Source: an uncultured Caulobacteraceae bacterium
GTDB taxonomy: Bacteria; Pseudomonadota; Alphaproteobacteria; Caulobacterales; Caulobacteraceae
DNA length: 7,749 nucleotides
Reading direction: 5' to 3'
NCBI GenBank assembly: GCA_946480495.1
Contig: CAMLKO010000042.1
Span: 1 to 7,749 of the forward strand
Shown here: positions 6,087 through 7,749 of the stretch, piece after piece
How positions within the stretch are numbered: position 1 is the stretch's first letter
Layout: every line of letters begins with the position of its first letter
Notes under the pieces: model-generated
Database searches by the model: none
The model's input: only the letters and a program-made list of their open reading frames with translations
What the model was told of the DNA's origin: nothing
Made by a program: the position numbers and the translations under genes

Positions 6087-7220
6087 GCCTTCGCCGAGCG
6101 GAAGATCGCCGACCTGGAGGGCCGCGACCTGATGCGCCGCTTGCGGCCCACCGCGCGCGACGGCGAGGTGGTGGTGCGCGATGGGCGCCGGCTCGTCTCC
6201 TTTTCCTGCAACGACTACCTGGGCCTGTCGCACCATCCGGCGGTGAAGGCCGCCGCCGCGGCCGCCGTCGAGGCGTACGGCGCGGGAGCCGCGGCCTCGC
6301 GGCTGATCACCGGCGACCACCCGCTGCTCGGCGCGCTGGAGGCGCGGCTGGCGCGGTTCAAGGGAACGGAAGCCGCCTGCGTGTTCGGCTCCGGCTATCT
6401 CGCCAACACCGGCGTGATCCCGACCTTCGCCGGGCCGCAGAGCCTGGTGCTGGTCGACGAGCTCGCCCACGGCTGCATCTGGGCCGGCGCGCAGCTGACC
6501 GGCGGCAAGGTGCTGGCGTTCCGGCACAACGATGTGGCGCATCTGGGCGAGCTTCTGGCGGAGCATCGCGGGCAGGCCGACCGGGCCATCGTGGCGACGG
6601 ACGGCGTCTTCTCGATGGACGGCGATATCGCGCCGCTCGACCGGCTGGCGGCCGTCTGCGCCTCGCATGACGCCTGGCTGCTCAGCGACGACGCGCACGG
6701 CGTCGGCGTGGTCGGCGGGGGCAGGGGCTCGGCGGCGCTGTTTCCGGATGCGCAGATCCCGCTGCAGATCGGCACGCTGTCGAAGGCGCTGGGCAGCTAC
6801 GGCGGCTATCTGTGCGCCTCGAAGGCGGTGGTCGAGCTGGTGAAGACCCGGGCGCGGACGCTGGTCTATTCCACGGCGCTGCCGCCGGCGAGCGCCGCAG
6901 CGGCGCTGGCGGCGCTGGAGATCGTCGAGACCGACTCCGACCTTTGCGCCCTGCCGCTGGCCAAGGCGCGGCGGTTCACCCGCGCGCTGAACCTGCCCGA
7001 CGCCCAGAGCGCCATCGTGCCGATCGTCCTGGGCGAGGCGGCGGTCGCACTGGAGGCGTCGCGCCGCCTGGAAGAGGCGGGCTATGTGGTCGCCGCCATC
7101 CGCCCGCCGACCGTGCCGGAGGGAACGGCGCGGCTGCGGGTGGCCTTCAGCGCCAGGCATTCCGACGAGGACGTCGACCGCCTCGCCGAACTCGTCAGGA
7201 GCATCGCATGCCGGCCCTGA
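6072..7220 (+). CDS. bioF: 8-amino-7-oxononanoate synthase
   Basis: BioF joins a pimeloyl thioester (pimeloyl-ACP in most bacteria) with L-alanine, releasing CO2, to form 8-amino-7-oxononanoate, the BioA substrate. It is a PLP enzyme of the alpha-oxoamine synthase family. From the GTG the protein has 382 residues: SFSCNDYLGLSHHP (43-56), ASRLITGDHPLL (75-86), His133 in ELAHGCIWAGA, the DDAHGVGV motif with Asp206 and His209, Lys238 in GTLSKALGSYGGY (Schiff base), and PPTVPEGTARLR near the C-terminus. GTG 6072 is preferred because family similarity begins there (VDSLQAFAERK) and numbering then matches E. coli closely. An in-frame ATG at 6048 would add eight residues and overlap the bioA start codon. 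Neither start has a strong ribosome binding site, so a leaderless mRNA is possible. The 3' end overlaps bioD by 13 bases. Confidence 0.95.
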   Translation: MDSLQAFAERKIADLEGRDLMRRLRPTARDGEVVVRDGRRLVSFSCNDYLGLSHHPAVKAAAAAAVEAYGAGAAASRLITGDHPLLGALEARLARFKGTEAACVFGSGYLANTGVIPTFAGPQSLVLVDELAHGCIWAGAQLTGGKVLAFRHNDVAHLGELLAEHRGQADRAIVATDGVFSMDGDIAPLDRLAAVCASHDAWLLSDDAHGVGVVGGGRGSAALFPDAQIPLQIGTLSKALGSYGGYLCASKAVVELVKTRARTLVYSTALPPASAAAALAALEIVETDSDLCALPLAKARRFTRALNLPDAQSAIVPIVLGEAAVALEASRRLEEAGYVVAAIRPPTVPEGTARLRVAFSARHSDEDVDRLAELVRSIACRP

Positions 7221-7749
7221 TCGTCACCGGCGTCGGCACCGACATCGGCAAGACCTACGTCAGCGCCTCGATCATCCGGGCGCTGCGGGCGCACGACGTG
7301 CCGGTGGACGCCTTCAAGCCGGTGATCAGCGGGTTCGATCCCGCCCACGCCGAGACCAGCGACGCGGGCGTCCTGCTCACCGCGCTGGAGGAGCCGGTCA
7401 CGCAGGAGACGCTGAACGCGATCTCGCCGTTCCGCTACGCCGCCCCACTGTCGCCGCCGCTGGCCGCGGCGCGGGAAGGCCGCTCGATCCGCTTCGCCGA
7501 CGTGGCCGGCGCCTGCCGCGAGCGGGTGGCCGACGCGGGCCGCGCCCTGCTGCTGATCGAGGGCGCGGGCGGGGTGATGTCGCCGCTGAGCGACGGGGCG
7601 ACCGTGCTCGACCTGATCGAGGCGCTGGACGCGCCGGTGCTGCTGGTCACCGGCACCTATCTGGGCGCCATCAGCCACACGCTTACGGCGGTCGAGGTGC
7701 TGCGCCGCCGGGGCGTCACCATCCGCGCGGTGGTGGTCAACGAGAACGA
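7208..7749 (+). CDS. bioD: dethiobiotin synthetase, 3' end outside window
   Basis: BioD carboxylates 7,8-diaminononanoate with CO2 and ATP to close the ureido ring, giving dethiobiotin, the substrate of biotin synthase BioB. The 180 complete codons visible show the P-loop GVGTDIGKT (8-16), Lys37 in AFKPVISG (catalytic lysine, same number as in E. coli), IEGAGGVMSPL (117-127) with Glu118 for metal/substrate binding, and TGTYLGAISHTL. Family proteins are about 210-225 residues, so roughly 30-45 C-terminal residues are missing at the window edge. The ATG lies inside bioF (7208-7220 shared), with AGGAG at 7197-7201 six bases upstream, so the two genes are probably translationally coupled in one operon. 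All catalytic motifs in view are intact. Confidence 0.96.
   Translation, partial: MPALIVTGVGTDIGKTYVSASIIRALRAHDVPVDAFKPVISGFDPAHAETSDAGVLLTALEEPVTQETLNAISPFRYAAPLSPPLAAAREGRSIRFADVAGACRERVADAGRALLLIEGAGGVMSPLSDGATVLDLIEALDAPVLLVTGTYLGAISHTLTAVEVLRRRGVTIRAVVVNEN

Noticed and set aside
6050..6211. Extended bioA start giving 54 extra N-terminal residues
   Set aside because: The added peptide is Arg/Ser/Thr-rich and antisense to bioF; similarity to BioA begins at the ATG at 6047-6049.
4764..7160. Very long - strand ORF (798 codons) across bioA and bioF
   Set aside because: It is out of frame with bioA and antisense to bioF, with a compositionally biased product and no motif; the bioA frame in the same strand is clearly the real one.
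7329..7344. GCGGG-TTCGAT-CCCGC resembling a tRNA T-arm
   Set aside because: It lies in frame inside bioD just after the catalytic FKPVISG motif, and no acceptor, D or anticodon arm surrounds it.

Overview
The window is very GC-rich and densely coding. It looks like a chromosomal piece of an alphaproteobacterium, probably Caulobacterales (Caulobacter/Phenylobacterium-like). This is an inference from codon use, the style of the biotin proteins and the gene content; nothing in the sequence fixes the genus. No transposase, phage gene, tRNA, rRNA or CRISPR array is visible.

Left half (1-4312, all + strand): the C-terminal part of phosphoenolpyruvate carboxylase (ppc, cut by the window edge), an acyl-CoA dehydrogenase, and a complete GTP-type phosphoenolpyruvate carboxykinase (pckG). 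Together they cover the PEP/oxaloacetate node in both directions plus one beta-oxidation-type step that feeds acetyl-CoA or acyl-CoA carbon. The 131-base gap before pckG is not empty. It holds a hairpin just after the dehydrogenase stop, then a possible 16-codon leader ORF with its own ribosome binding site, whose stop codon overlaps the pckG ribosome binding site. A predicted hairpin could mask that site.

Middle (4313-4798): a 486-base non-coding stretch between the convergent genes pckG and bioA. It contains a short AT-richer segment, a strong dyad (TTGACAT-TG-ATGTCAA plus a third half-site) and then a nearly unbroken chain of hairpins, ending in a perfect 11-bp stem with a T-rich tail on the + strand. 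The best explanation is an independently transcribed structured RNA of about 365 nt. It matches no RNA family that could be recognised by eye, and is the least explained part of the window.

Right half (4799-7749): biotin synthesis. bioA (- strand) is divergent from bioF-bioD (+ strand). BioF makes 8-amino-7-oxononanoate, BioA transaminates it to 7,8-diaminononanoate, and BioD closes the ureido ring to give dethiobiotin. bioF and bioD overlap by 13 bases. The bioA and bioF start codons are only 22 bases apart, so control elements must be extremely compact or lie inside coding sequence. bioD runs off the right edge; bioB is not in the window.
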